The notes: a model not told the origin generated them from the sequence alone. A DNA stretch of 64,000 bases from Streptomyces sp. AC512_CC834 (GCF_019049325.1 NZ_JAGMUO010000104.1:113309-177308), one strand, 5' to 3'. Counted from the stretch's first letter, positions 24,997 through 33,650 are shown. Program-made: numbers and translations.

Positions 24997-27273
24997 ATGA
25001 CCACGCCCACCACACCCCCTTCCCCGCCCGCACGGGGCCGCCGCCGCGCCCCCTCCCGCATCGAGCGGGCCGCCGGCCGGGCCGCCGCGCTGCAACGCCC
25101 ACGCGTCCTGCTCGCCCTGCTGCTCCTGCTCGCGCTGACCTGCGCGATGCTCCTCGACGGCTATCTGCGCGCCGAGGTCGGCGGAGACGAGCGCGTCCGT
25201 ACCGGCGCCAGTGCGAGCGACGTACCCGACGACGTCCTCGACGGCGGGCCGATCCTCTCCTTCCCCGGCGGACAGGCGACCACCGTCTCCGTCCCGGACA
25301 AGACGATCGTGCTGACCTTCGACGACGGTCCGGACCCCACCTGGACGCCGCAGGTGCTGGAGATCCTCGAGAAGTACGACGTGCCCGGCACGTTCTTCCT
25401 GGTCGGCTCGATGGTCTCGCGCAACCCGGACATCGTGCGTGACCTGGTCGAGCAGGGCAACGAGGTGGGCGTCCACACCTTCACCCACGTCGACCTCTCG
25501 TACCAGAGCGACGCCCGTGTCACGCGCGAGATCGAGCAGACCCAGCTCGCCCTGGCGGGCGCGGCCGGCATCACCACCACGCTGTTCCGGGCGCCGTACT
25601 CCTCCGAGACGGACGCCATCGACAACTACAGTTGGCCCGTCTACCAGAAACTCGGCGAGGACGGCTACACCAGCGTCTTCGTCGACACCGACAGCGACGA
25701 CTGGAAGCAGCCCGGCGTCTCGAAGATCGTCAAGTGGGCCACGCCGGAGGACGACGAGGGCGCGGCCGTCCTCTTCCACGACGCCGGGGGCGACCGGGCG
25801 CAGACGATCAAGGCGCTGCCGAAGTACATCAAGAAGATGAAGGCGAAGGGCTACACCTTCACCACCGTCAGCGGCGTCACCGCCGAGCAGCAACAGCAGC
25901 AACAACAGCAACAACAGCAACAGCAGGAGCCCTCGGGTGGGCCCGCCGCCGCCCCTGGGACCGATTCCGGCAACGCCCTCCAGGCCGCCCACCACAAGGC
26001 CACCGGCGCGACCCTCTACGAGGGCAAGGCGCTCATCGCGGCCGTCGCCGTCGCCGAGTGGACGGTGCCGGCCCTGTCGGTGGGGCTGGTGATCGTGGGC
26101 GTGGCCGTGATGGGCCGGTTCGGGATGATGCTGATCCTCGCCCGCCGCCACTACAGACAGCGCAACAGACGCCGGTTTAGCTGGGGGCCGCCCGTCACCG
26201 GGCCGGTGAGCGTGATCGTCCCCGCGTACAACGAGAAGGAGTGCGTCGAGAGCACCCTCCGCTCGCTGGCGCGCAGCACGCACCCCATCGAGATCGTCCT
26301 GGTGGACGACGGTTCGACGGACGGCACCGCCGACATCGCCGAGTCCCTCGGCCTGCCGAACGTCCGCGTCGTCCGGCAGGACAACGCCGGCAAGCCCGCC
26401 GCCCTCAACAACGGCGTGCGGCACGCCCGGTACGACATCGTCGTGATGATGGACGGCGACACCGTCTTCGAGCCCGACACCGTACGGCACCTGGTGCAGC
26501 CCTTCGCCGACCCCGGCGTCGGCGCCGTCGCGGGCAACGCCAAGGTCGGCAACCGGCGCACCCTCATCGGCGCCTGGCAGCACATCGAGTACGTGATGGG
26601 CTTCAACCTCGACCGGCGCATGTACGACCTGCTGCGCTGCATGCCGACCATTCCGGGCGCGATCGGCGCGTTCCGGCGCGAGGCGGTCCTCCAGGTCGGC
26701 GGCATGAGCGACGACACCCTCGCCGAGGACACCGACATGACCATCGCCCTGCACCGCGCGGGATGGCGGGTGGTCTACGAGGAGCACGCCCGCGCCTGGA
26801 CGGAGGCGCCGGGGTCGCTGGGCCAGCTCTGGTCGCAGCGCTACCGCTGGTCGTACGGCACGATGCAGGCGCTGTGGAAGCACCGCCGCTCCCTGACGGA
26901 CAAGGGGCCCTCGGGCCGCTTCGGGCGGGTCGGCATGCCGCTGGTGGTGCTCTTCCAGGTGGTCACGCCGGTCTTCGCCCCGCTGATCGACGTCTTCACC
27001 CTCTACTCGATGATCTTCATCGACTTCCGGGCGGCGCTGCTCGCGTGGCTCGCGGTGCTGGGCGTGCAACTGGTGTGCGCGGCGTACGCCTTCCGGCTCG
27101 ACCGGGAGAAGTACCGGTACCTGCTGATGATGCCGCTCCAGCAGTTGGCGTACCGGCAGATGATGTACCTCGTCCTCATCCACTCCTGCGTCACCGCCCT
27201 GACCGGCGGCCGGCTGCGCTGGCAGAAACTGAAGCGGACGGGCGAGGTGGGTACGCCGGCGGGGAACGGGTGA
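24997..27273 (+). CDS. Bifunctional polysaccharide deacetylase / processive glycosyltransferase family 2
   Basis: A 758-residue membrane enzyme. After a basic N-terminus and a helix (about residues 36-54), an external NodB domain shows TFDDGPD (107-113), HTFTH (160-164), RAPY (198-201) and LFHD (259-262). A 13-glutamine tract (298-310) joins it to a second helix (about 348-380) and a cytoplasmic GT2 domain with VIVPAYNEKE, DDGSTDGT, MDGDT, EDTD and the processive signature QRYRW, followed by about three more helices. It probably makes and deacetylates a beta-linked N-acetylglucosamine-type polymer. MatB of Streptomyces, which acts in pellet formation, has the same domain order, but the locus differs, so this is called a paralogue. 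It overlaps the acyltransferase start. Confidence 0.88.
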   Translation: MTTPTTPPSPPARGRRRAPSRIERAAGRAAALQRPRVLLALLLLLALTCAMLLDGYLRAEVGGDERVRTGASASDVPDDVLDGGPILSFPGGQATTVSVPDKTIVLTFDDGPDPTWTPQVLEILEKYDVPGTFFLVGSMVSRNPDIVRDLVEQGNEVGVHTFTHVDLSYQSDARVTREIEQTQLALAGAAGITTTLFRAPYSSETDAIDNYSWPVYQKLGEDGYTSVFVDTDSDDWKQPGVSKIVKWATPEDDEGAAVLFHDAGGDRAQTIKALPKYIKKMKAKGYTFTTVSGVTAEQQQQQQQQQQQQQEPSGGPAAAPGTDSGNALQAAHHKATGATLYEGKALIAAVAVAEWTVPALSVGLVIVGVAVMGRFGMMLILARRHYRQRNRRRFSWGPPVTGPVSVIVPAYNEKECVESTLRSLARSTHPIEIVLVDDGSTDGTADIAESLGLPNVRVVRQDNAGKPAALNNGVRHARYDIVVMMDGDTVFEPDTVRHLVQPFADPGVGAVAGNAKVGNRRTLIGAWQHIEYVMGFNLDRRMYDLLRCMPTIPGAIGAFRREAVLQVGGMSDDTLAEDTDMTIALHRAGWRVVYEEHARAWTEAPGSLGQLWSQRYRWSYGTMQALWKHRRSLTDKGPSGRFGRVGMPLVVLFQVVTPVFAPLIDVFTLYSMIFIDFRAALLAWLAVLGVQLVCAAYAFRLDREKYRYLLMMPLQQLAYRQMMYLVLIHSCVTALTGGRLRWQKLKRTGEVGTPAGNG
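25888..25926 (+). repeat. Polyglutamine codon repeat (13 codons, CAG/CAA mixed)
   Basis: Thirteen consecutive glutamine codons in mixed CAG and CAA form. They lie exactly between the NodB deacetylase domain and the membrane/GT2 part of the synthase. Such a tract is rare in a high-GC actinomycete and its length is likely to vary between strains. Confidence 0.95.
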
Positions 27274-28403
27274 TGGGGGCGCACAGCAAGGGGGCGACGC
27301 GTGGGGCAGGGGCGGCGGCGCGTCCTGACGGTGCCGGTGCCGGTGCCGCTGCCGGGGCCGTGGCCGGTGGGCCGGCGCGGGACCGGTACTTCGACACCCT
27401 GCGCGCCCTCGCCCTCGTCCGGGTCGTGGCGTACCACGCCTTCGGCTGGCCCTGGGCCGGGCTGGTCTTCCCGTCCATGGGGGTCATGTTCGGCCTGGCC
27501 GGCACGCTGATGGCGAAGTCGCTCCAGCGGCCCGCGGCAGCGGTGGTCCGCGGTCGGCTGCGCCGCCTGCTGCCGCCGTTCTGGTGCTGGGGTCTGTTCG
27601 TGGTCGGCGCGATGCTGGTGCGCGGCTGGATGCCGGGGTGGCAGATCGTCTACTGGGTCGTGCCGCTCGGCGACCCGCCGGGCAGCGCCTGGGCCGAGCA
27701 GGCCTGGGAGATCCTCTGGTACCTCAGGACGTACCTGTGGTTCGTGCTGCTCTCCCCGCTGCTGCTGCGGGTGTTCCGGCTCGCGCCCGTGCCGGTGCTG
27801 CTGCTGTCGCTCGCCCCGATCGTGGTGTTCCAGTTCCTCTGGCAGCCGCCGGAGAACCGCTTCGGCACCGGACTGCTCGACCTGGCGACGTACCTCTTCT
27901 GCTGGATCCTCGGCTTTGCGCACCGCGAGGGCGTGCTGGCACGTCTGAAGCCGGCCGCCGTCGTCGTCCTGTCGCTCGCGGCCCTAGCCTGCGGCGCCTG
28001 GTACGCCTTCGCGCACCAGGGGGAGTACGGCACCTACGACGTGGACGACATCCCGTTCGCGCAGGCCTTCTGGTCGGCCGGGTTCGTGACGCTGCTGATG
28101 TACTCCAAGGCGCGGCTCGGGCTCGACTTCTCGGGCCTGGTCCGGTGGCGCCGACTGGACCGGCTGGTGACCGTGTTCAACGCGCGTGCGGTGACGGTCT
28201 ACCTCTGGCACGAGCTGGCCCTCGTCCTGGCGGTGCCGCTGATCGACCTGTTCTGGGACGTGCCCGCCTTCGAGGCGTATCTGCCGCTGGAGAGTCAGTG
28301 GTTCCTGCTGGGGGTGGGCTGGGTCCTGATCGCGGTGTTCGTGCTGCTGTTCGGGTGGGTGGAGGACGTCGCCGCGCGAAAGAGGCCGCGCCTGCTGCCG
28401 TGA
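27273..28403 (+). CDS. Acyltransferase family 3 membrane protein
   Basis: A 376-residue multi-pass protein of the acyltransferase-3 family, which O-acylates sugars or other envelope molecules. The signature RDRYFDTLRALALVRVVAYH, with the family histidine, is at about residues 37-56. About ten helices follow, with the late YLWHELALVLAVPLID segment typical of the family. The ATG overlaps the stop of the synthase gene (TGATG), so it is translationally coupled to it and probably modifies the same polymer. The last coding bases and the stop begin a 19-bp tandem repeat. Confidence 0.85.
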   Translation: MGAHSKGATRGAGAAARPDGAGAGAAAGAVAGGPARDRYFDTLRALALVRVVAYHAFGWPWAGLVFPSMGVMFGLAGTLMAKSLQRPAAAVVRGRLRRLLPPFWCWGLFVVGAMLVRGWMPGWQIVYWVVPLGDPPGSAWAEQAWEILWYLRTYLWFVLLSPLLLRVFRLAPVPVLLLSLAPIVVFQFLWQPPENRFGTGLLDLATYLFCWILGFAHREGVLARLKPAAVVVLSLAALACGAWYAFAHQGEYGTYDVDDIPFAQAFWSAGFVTLLMYSKARLGLDFSGLVRWRRLDRLVTVFNARAVTVYLWHELALVLAVPLIDLFWDVPAFEAYLPLESQWFLLGVGWVLIAVFVLLFGWVEDVAARKRPRLLP

Positions 28404-28490
28404 GCCGCGCCTGCTGCCGTGAGTCGCGGCTGTGCTGCCGTGAGCCGGAGCTGCTGCCTGAGCCGCGCCTGCTGCCTGAGCCGGGGCTGC
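28385..28490. repeat. 18-21 bp tandem repeat starting in the acyltransferase stop region
   Basis: There are five full units and a partial sixth. The first two (28385-28403 and 28404-28422) are identical, GCCGCGCCTGCTGCCGTGA. Later units are 21, 18 and 18 bp with small changes. The gene's stop is the TGA of unit one. The array fills most of the gap before menG. Confidence 0.9.
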
Positions 28491-28528
28491 ACCTCCGTGG
28501 CGCGACCCGGTGCTGCAACAATGGGCCC

Positions 28529-29224
28529 GTGACCCGCGCTTCCCTGAACAAGCAGCCGCACGAAGTCGCCTCGATGTTCGACCACGTCGCGGAACGGTAC
28601 GACCTGACGAACGCCGTGCTCTCGCTCGGCCAGGACCGGGCGTGGCGCAAGGCGGTCGCCCAAGCCGTCGACGCCCGCCCGGCGCAGAAGGTCCTGGACC
28701 TCGCGGCCGGCACGGCGACCTCCTCCCTGCCCTTCGCCCGCACCGGTGCCTACGTCGTCCCGTGCGACTTCTCCCTCGGCATGCTCCAGGTCGGCAAGGA
28801 ACGGCACTCCTGGCTGCCGTTCACCGCGGGCGACGCGACGCGGCTGCCCTTCAAGGACGACGCCTTCGACGCCGTGACCATCTCCTTCGGGCTGCGCAAC
28901 GTGCAGGACACGGACGCCGCGCTGCGCGAGCTGTACCGGGTGACGCGGCCCGGCGGCCGGGTCGTCATCTGCGAGTTCTCGCACCCGACCTGGGCGCCGT
29001 TCCGGACCGTCTACACCGAGTACCTGATGCGCGCCCTGCCGCCGGTCGCCCGCGCGGTGTCGTCCAACCCCGACGCGTACGTCTACCTCGCCGAGTCCAT
29101 CCGCGCGTGGCCCGACCAGCCGGCCCTCGCGGCGCGGCTGGGCAGGGCCGGCTGGTCCCGGGTGGCGTGGCGGAACCTGACGGGCGGCGTGGTGACGCTG
29201 CACCGGGGGTTCAAGGCAGGCTGA
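28529..29224 (+). CDS. menG: Demethylmenaquinone methyltransferase MenG (UbiE family)
   Basis: A 231-residue class I SAM-dependent methyltransferase that makes the last carbon methylation of menaquinone. UbiE-family features are MFDHVAERYDLTNAVLSLGQ near the N-terminus, the SAM-binding VLDLAAGTATSSL, AVTISFGLRNV and the post-core RPGGRVVICEFS. Length is normal. The GTG at 28529 is chosen by frame and family N-terminus (TRASLNKQPHEVASMFD). It lies in the same direction as mqnC but is separated by the polysaccharide module, so it probably has its own promoter. Confidence 0.93.
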   Translation: MTRASLNKQPHEVASMFDHVAERYDLTNAVLSLGQDRAWRKAVAQAVDARPAQKVLDLAAGTATSSLPFARTGAYVVPCDFSLGMLQVGKERHSWLPFTAGDATRLPFKDDAFDAVTISFGLRNVQDTDAALRELYRVTRPGGRVVICEFSHPTWAPFRTVYTEYLMRALPPVARAVSSNPDAYVYLAESIRAWPDQPALAARLGRAGWSRVAWRNLTGGVVTLHRGFKAG

Positions 29225-29579
29225 GGGCGGCGCAGCGGGGCTGCGGCGTCGGCTCGCCCGGCTCGGTCAGCTCCCGCTCGAGCCCGCCCAGCGGCGGCCT
29301 CGGCACGCGCGGCTCACGGATGCCCCCGCCGCCCTCGCCCTCACCCTCGCCGAAGTCGAACCACACGTACACCATCGACTCCCGCGGCACCTGCGCGCCG
29401 GGCTGCGGATACTGGCGTACGACGTAGTCGACGACGGCGAGCCGGACATCGGGCCGGTCCGGCGCGTTCAGGGACAGGTCCTGCGCGCGGGCGGCCTCGT
29501 GCGCGTCCACGGCCATCAGACCGACCAGGCGCGGTACGCGAACATCGGGACTCTTGGATACCAGGCGCACGGACGTCAC
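29211..29579 (-). CDS. Single PASTA-domain protein
   Basis: A 122-residue protein with one PASTA fold: VRVPRLVGLMAVDAHEAARA, then VRQYPQPGAQVPRESMVYVW at the end, the standard start and close of the domain. A Gly/Glu loop and a proline-rich tail follow. PASTA domains bind muropeptides or beta-lactams and are usually repeated in exported kinases or penicillin-binding proteins. Here there is one copy and no signal peptide or membrane helix, so location and role are unclear. The gene's 3' end overlaps menG by 14 bases, tail to tail. Confidence 0.72.
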   Translation of the reverse strand: MTSVRLVSKSPDVRVPRLVGLMAVDAHEAARAQDLSLNAPDRPDVRLAVVDYVVRQYPQPGAQVPRESMVYVWFDFGEGEGEGGGGIREPRVPRPPLGGLERELTEPGEPTPQPRCAALSLP

Positions 29580-29663
29580 CCCCAGCGGTACCCGGCAGAG
29601 TAGCTCCGCCGCGCACCGCCCGGAAGCGTCAAGTGGCTTACTGTGACAATTGATTACTCTACG

Positions 29664-30221
29664 TTATGTAGCGTGAAGGGGTGTGGAGGGAACGGGTGCG
29701 GAGGGAAGGGGAAGCGGGAGGGGGAGGCGGTAGCAGTGCCCCTGCCGCTCGGACGACGGGATCGTGAAGACCTCGGCGAGCCGCATGCCCAGCCGCTCCG
29801 TGACCGCGATGGAGCGGGTATTGCGCGCGTCGACCATCGCGACCACCTCCGCCACACCGGTGGCACCCACCCGCTCCAGGGTCTCCCGGGCCGCCGCCGT
29901 GACGTACCCCTTGCCCCAGTGTGCCCGCCCGAGGCGCCAGCCGATCTCGATCTCGCCCTTGGGGCCCCAGTCGCCCGGCCACGGCTGGGCGCCGGTGAAG
30001 CCTATGACCTGCCCGGAACCGTCCACCATGGTCCACAGACAGAAGCCGTGCTCGGCGTCGTGCCGGCGCTGGCGGGCGGTCAGCTCCTCGTAGACGGACA
30101 GCTCCGCGGACCTCCCGCCGTGGAACTCCATGACGTCCGGGTCGTCGAAGAGCCGGTGCCAGGCGACGGCGTCCTCGTCGGTGGGGACGCGCAACCGTAC
30201 AACGGGGAGAGGTCGCTTCAC
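29664..30221 (-). CDS. RimJ/RimL-type GNAT acetyltransferase
   Basis: A 185-residue GNAT protein with the RimJ/RimL layout: VRLRVPTDEDAVAWHRLFDD, a central GEIEIGWRLGRAHWGKGYVT (the acetyl-CoA loop), and VDARNTRSIAVTERLGMRL, where the asparagine and serine of the family end-motif are visible. Substrates of such proteins include protein N-termini and small amines. The GTG at 30221 is preferred, since the longer frame adds a non-coding-looking leader. The C-terminus is a low-complexity Pro/Leu stretch. It is divergent from the reductase gene. Confidence 0.75.
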   Translation of the reverse strand: MKRPLPVVRLRVPTDEDAVAWHRLFDDPDVMEFHGGRSAELSVYEELTARQRRHDAEHGFCLWTMVDGSGQVIGFTGAQPWPGDWGPKGEIEIGWRLGRAHWGKGYVTAAARETLERVGATGVAEVVAMVDARNTRSIAVTERLGMRLAEVFTIPSSERQGHCYRLPLPLPLPSAPVPSTPLHAT

Positions 30222-30319
30222 TGGGCAGCCCTTCAGCCGGGTGATCGATGACGCTGAATAGACTGCCCATGTCCAGTGCCCGTCGGCACGCACATTTCCA
30301 ACTCTGGGGAGATCCCGCC

Positions 30320-31603
30320 GTGACCGAGCCCCTCTCCGACAACACCGCCGATGTGATCGTCGTGGGCGCGGGGCCAGCCGGCTCCACCACCGCGTACCAC
30401 CTGGCCAAGGCCGGGCTCGACGTCCTCCTGCTGGAGAAGACCGCCTTTCCCCGGGAGAAGGTCTGCGGCGACGGCCTGACCCCGCGCGCGACCAAGCAGC
30501 TCGTGGCCATGGGCATCGACATCTCCGAGGAGGCCGGCTGGCTGCGCAACAAGGGCCTGCGCATCATCGGCGGCGGCTCCCGCCTCCAGCTCGACTGGCC
30601 GGATCTGGCCTCCTTCCCCGACTACGGACTCGTCCGCAAGCGCGACGACTTCGACGAGCAGCTCGCCCGGCAGGCCCAGAAGGCCGGCGCGCGCCTCCAC
30701 GAGCGCTGCAACGTCGGCGCCCCCGTCGTCGACGACCGCACCGGCCGCATCACCGGCGTGCACGCCAAGCTGGGGGAGGACAAGCGCGAGGTCACCTTCC
30801 ACGCGCCGCTGGTGGTGGCCGCCGACGGCAACTCCACGCGGCTGTCCCTGGCGATGGGCCTGCACCGCCGCGAGGACCGTCCGATGGGCGTCGCGGTCCG
30901 CACGTACTTCACCTCACCCCGCCACGACGACGACTACCTCGAGTCCTGGCTGGAACTCTGGGACCGGCGCGGCGCGCAGGACCGCCTGCTGCCGGGCTAC
31001 GGCTGGATCTTCGGCATGGGCGACGGCACCTCGAACGTCGGCCTGGGCGTCCTGAACACCTCCGCCGCCTTCAAGGAACTCGACTGGCGCGAGATCCTCA
31101 AGGCCTGGTGCGCGTCCATGCCTCAGGACTGGGGCTACACCCCCGACAACATGACCGGCCCGATCCGCGGCGCCGCCCTGCCCATGGCCTTCAACCGCCA
31201 GCCCCACTACACCAAGGGCCTGCTTCTCGTCGGCGACGCCGGCGGCCTGGTGAACCCCTTCAACGGCGAGGGCATCGCCTACGCCATGGAGTCCGGCCAG
31301 ATCGCCGCCGACGTCATCGTCCAGGCCCACGCGCGGGCCACCCCGGCCCAGCGGGAGATCGCCCTCCAGCGCTACCCGCGCGTCCTCAAGGACACCTACG
31401 GCGGCTACTACAACCTGGGCCGCGCCTTCGTGAAGCTCATCGGCAACCCGAAGGTCATGCAGATCGCGACCCAGCGCGGCCTCACCCACCCCATCCTGAT
31501 GAAGTTCACCCTGAAGATGCTCGCCAACCTGACGGACCCGACGGGCGGCGACGCGATGGACCGCATCATCAACGGACTGAGCAAGGTCGCACCGAAGGCC
31601 TGA
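30320..31603 (+). CDS. Geranylgeranyl-reductase-family flavoprotein, likely menaquinone reductase MenJ
   Basis: A 427-residue FAD-dependent reductase: the Rossmann motif VIVVGAGPAGSTTAYHLAKA at the N-terminus, CGDGLTPRA (family motif CGxGxxP), and the second FAD motif LLLVGDAGGLVNPFNGEGI, where the Asp contacts the flavin ribose. In mycobacteria the homologous MenJ saturates one double bond of the menaquinone side chain. The position between menG and nuo makes that role likely here, but archaeal-type lipid reductases share the fold. The GTG at 30320 is preceded by GGGGAG. An ATG at 30269 would add 17 non-conserved residues. It ends five bases from the convergent deformylase gene. Confidence 0.82.
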   Translation: MTEPLSDNTADVIVVGAGPAGSTTAYHLAKAGLDVLLLEKTAFPREKVCGDGLTPRATKQLVAMGIDISEEAGWLRNKGLRIIGGGSRLQLDWPDLASFPDYGLVRKRDDFDEQLARQAQKAGARLHERCNVGAPVVDDRTGRITGVHAKLGEDKREVTFHAPLVVAADGNSTRLSLAMGLHRREDRPMGVAVRTYFTSPRHDDDYLESWLELWDRRGAQDRLLPGYGWIFGMGDGTSNVGLGVLNTSAAFKELDWREILKAWCASMPQDWGYTPDNMTGPIRGAALPMAFNRQPHYTKGLLLVGDAGGLVNPFNGEGIAYAMESGQIAADVIVQAHARATPAQREIALQRYPRVLKDTYGGYYNLGRAFVKLIGNPKVMQIATQRGLTHPILMKFTLKMLANLTDPTGGDAMDRIINGLSKVAPKA

Positions 31604-31608
31604 GGGCC

Positions 31609-32262
31609 TCAGTCGCTGCTTCGGTTACTTCGGTCGCTTCGGTCGAGATCCGCGGCGTTGGCGGACCGGCGCGCGAGGACCTCCTCGCGCCGGTCCGCCG
31701 ACTGCCGCAGCGCCGCCTTCCGTTCCCGGCCGGACAGCCGGTCCAGGTAGACATGCCCGTTCACGTGGTCGGTCTCGTGGGCGAGGCAGCGCGCGAAGTA
31801 CCCGGTGCCCTCGACGACGAGCGTTGCGCCGTCCTTGTCGAGGCCTCGCACGACCGCCCGGTCGGGCCGCGGTACGGCCATGACGGCGCCCGGCACCGAC
31901 AGGCACCCCTCACCCTCGTCCAGCAGCCGCCGTGCGGCCGGGGCGAGGGGGTCCAGCACGGGATTGACGATGTGTCCGACATGCCGGACTCCGTCGTCGT
32001 CGGGGCAGTCGTACACGAACAGGCGCAGATCGACCCCCACCTGATTGGCGGCCAGCCCGGCTCCCTCGGCGACGTACATCGTGCGGAACATGTCGTCGAT
32101 GAGCGCGGCGAGGTCGGGCCCGAACTCGGTGACGTCCCGGCACGGCCTGTGCAGCACCCCCTCGCCGACCTCGGTGACGCGCCGCACCGATCCGCGCCGG
32201 GCGTCGGGGGCGAGCGGGGGATAGGAGGCGGTGGGCCGCCCCTGGACGAACACACTCGGCAT
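31609..32262 (-). CDS. def: Peptide deformylase
   Basis: A 217-residue metalloenzyme that removes the formyl group from new protein N-termini. All three motifs are present: EGAGLAANQVG (67-77, motif I), EGCLSVPG (118-125, metal ligand Cys120) and HETDHVNG (162-169, ligands His162 and His166, catalytic Glu163). The serine-rich C-terminal tail carries repeats (DLDRSDRSNRSSD). GGAGAG precedes the ATG. Streptomyces usually have several def paralogues, so this may be an accessory copy. Its 3' end holds a strong hairpin. Confidence 0.93.
   Translation of the reverse strand: MPSVFVQGRPTASYPPLAPDARRGSVRRVTEVGEGVLHRPCRDVTEFGPDLAALIDDMFRTMYVAEGAGLAANQVGVDLRLFVYDCPDDDGVRHVGHIVNPVLDPLAPAARRLLDEGEGCLSVPGAVMAVPRPDRAVVRGLDKDGATLVVEGTGYFARCLAHETDHVNGHVYLDRLSGRERKAALRQSADRREEVLARRSANAADLDRSDRSNRSSD
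31660..31699. terminator. Possible hairpin terminator for the menaquinone reductase transcript
   Basis: An inverted repeat with arms containing GGCGGACCGGCG and CGCCGGTCCGCC, plus an inner GAGGA/TCCTC pairing, gives about 18 paired bases with a two-base bulge. It lies inside the 3' end of the convergent deformylase gene, 57 bases after the reductase stop. It has no U-run, as is common in Streptomyces. Confidence 0.5.
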
Positions 32263-32336
32263 GACGTTCTCTCCTTCGGCTCGTGGACGGGCCGATGGGG
32301 ACCGGCCCGCGCCGAGCATGCCAGGAGACGCCGGAG

Positions 32337-32396
32337 GGACGCCATGGAACGTCAGGGGACGCCACGGAACTTCAGAGGACGGCCATGGAACGTCAG
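32337..32396. repeat. About 20-bp tandem repeat upstream of def
   Basis: Three imperfect units are built on GGACGCCATGGAACGTCAG (19, 20 and 21 bp) between the deformylase start and the NlpC/P60 gene. A partial fourth follows. Confidence 0.75.
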
Positions 32397-32421
32397 GGGC
32401 GTCAGGAGAGCCGCGAGACCC

Positions 32422-32458
32422 CGAAGGGTCGCAGCCCTCGAGCGGCTGCGACCCTTCG
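32422..32458 (-). terminator. Hairpin terminator downstream of the NlpC/P60 gene
   Basis: A perfect 15-bp stem (arm CGAAGGGTCGCAGCC at 32422-32436, complement at 32444-32458) with a 7-base loop lies 43 bases after the minus-strand stop at 32502. It has no U-tract, as usual for this genus. Confidence 0.8.
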
Positions 32459-32501
32459 CGCGAATATGTCCGCGTTGTGCGTGGTTTGCGTTGTGCGTGG
32501 G

Positions 32502-33326
32502 TTACAGCACGCGCACCGCACCGCTCGGCGGGTCGTACGACAGCGGCTTCTCGACGACACCGGTGGACGAGTTCTGCGCGCCGACGAACATGCCGTCGCC
32601 GACGTAGACGCCCACGTGGTACGCGCTGCCCGCGCCGCCCCAGTACAGGATGTCGCCCGGCTGGAGGTTGTCCAGCCCGACCTGGGTGCCGGCGGTCGAC
32701 TGGGCCTGAGAGACGCGAGGAAGGCTGATGCCGACCTGGTTGAAGGCGGCCTGCACGAGTCCGGAGCAGTCGTAGGCGGACGGGCCGGTGGCGCCGGAGA
32801 CGTACGCCTTGCCGACCTGGGCCTGGACGAAGGAGACGACGGCGGCGGCCGAACCGGTGGCCGTGGACGTGCTGGTGCTGCCGGTGTCGGTGGAGGAGCC
32901 GGTGTCCGCGGAAGCGCTCAGGGTGGCGCGCTCGGCGGTGCGGGAGGCGCGCTCGGCGGCCTCCTTGCGTGCGGCCTCCTCGGCCTTCTTCTTCTCTTCC
33001 GCGGCCTTCTTCTTGGCCTCGGCGAGGTCAGTCTTGGCCTGCTTGGCGGCCTTGGCGGCCGCCGCGTCGCGCTCGGCCTGGAGCTGGTAGCTCGCGGCCG
33101 CCTGCTGCGTGACGTCCGCGGACTGGGCGACCTGAGCGGCCAGGTCGGCCGTCAGGGTGGGCAGTTCGAGCGTCTGCGTCACTGGTTCGGCCGCGTTGGC
33201 CGCACCCGACGCACCGGCCACTGCCAGGGTGCTGAGGACGCCACCGGCAACTCCGGTCCGCATCGCGATGGTCGACGCGCTGCGGCGGGGCTTCCGGTGG
33301 CTGCGTATGTGAGCGGTGTGGGACAT
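32502..33326 (-). CDS. Secreted NlpC/P60 cell-wall peptidase
   Basis: A 274-residue exported peptidoglycan hydrolase: a long basic signal peptide (cleavage near residue 46, AANAAEPV), a charged, Ala/Lys/Glu-rich coiled-coil linker (about 62-138), a Ser/Thr stretch, and the NlpC/P60 domain (about 160-274). The catalytic dyad is Cys187 in YDCSGLVQAAF and His237 in AYHVGVYVGDG. It should cut stem peptides in the wall. The ATG at 33326 gives a normal twin-basic signal. The ATG at 33356 is possible and has a GGAGGAG just inside it. In this genus the gene next to nuo is commonly of this type. Confidence 0.85.
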   Translation of the reverse strand: MSHTAHIRSHRKPRRSASTIAMRTGVAGGVLSTLAVAGASGAANAAEPVTQTLELPTLTADLAAQVAQSADVTQQAAASYQLQAERDAAAAKAAKQAKTDLAEAKKKAAEEKKKAEEAARKEAAERASRTAERATLSASADTGSSTDTGSTSTSTATGSAAAVVSFVQAQVGKAYVSGATGPSAYDCSGLVQAAFNQVGISLPRVSQAQSTAGTQVGLDNLQPGDILYWGGAGSAYHVGVYVGDGMFVGAQNSSTGVVEKPLSYDPPSGAVRVL

Positions 33327-33650
33327 AGGGACAACCGGTATCAGTAGCTCCTCCATACCTTCAAGAAACGTGTCCTGCGCCACAGTTGTTCAATCGAGTC
33401 GTCGAATCCCGGGCGTGTCGCTCTTTATTGACGCCGTAACGGACATTGCGGGCGGCCGTGATCGGCCTGTGATCACGGGCTTTGATCGTTTCGCCCGAAT
33501 TGACCCGCGCTTACCACTGGTTGGGACACATGGCCAAGCCCGGTTCTCAGACGCCTTTCATGAATGTGGCGCAGGTCACGGAACGGTTACCCAGGTGCTC
33601 GCGTCCGTCGCGTGCGACCCGACCCCGGCCGGACCGAAGCAGTCCGAGTC

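Noticed and set aside
24700..27183. Minus-strand open frame of 827 codons
   Set aside because: Antisense shadow of the deacetylase-synthase. It has a polyleucine run only because of the polyQ codons.
24539..27273. Assignment of the pair as matA and matB
   Set aside because: Domain order fits, but the recalled mat locus lies elsewhere on the Streptomyces chromosome, so the symbols were not used.
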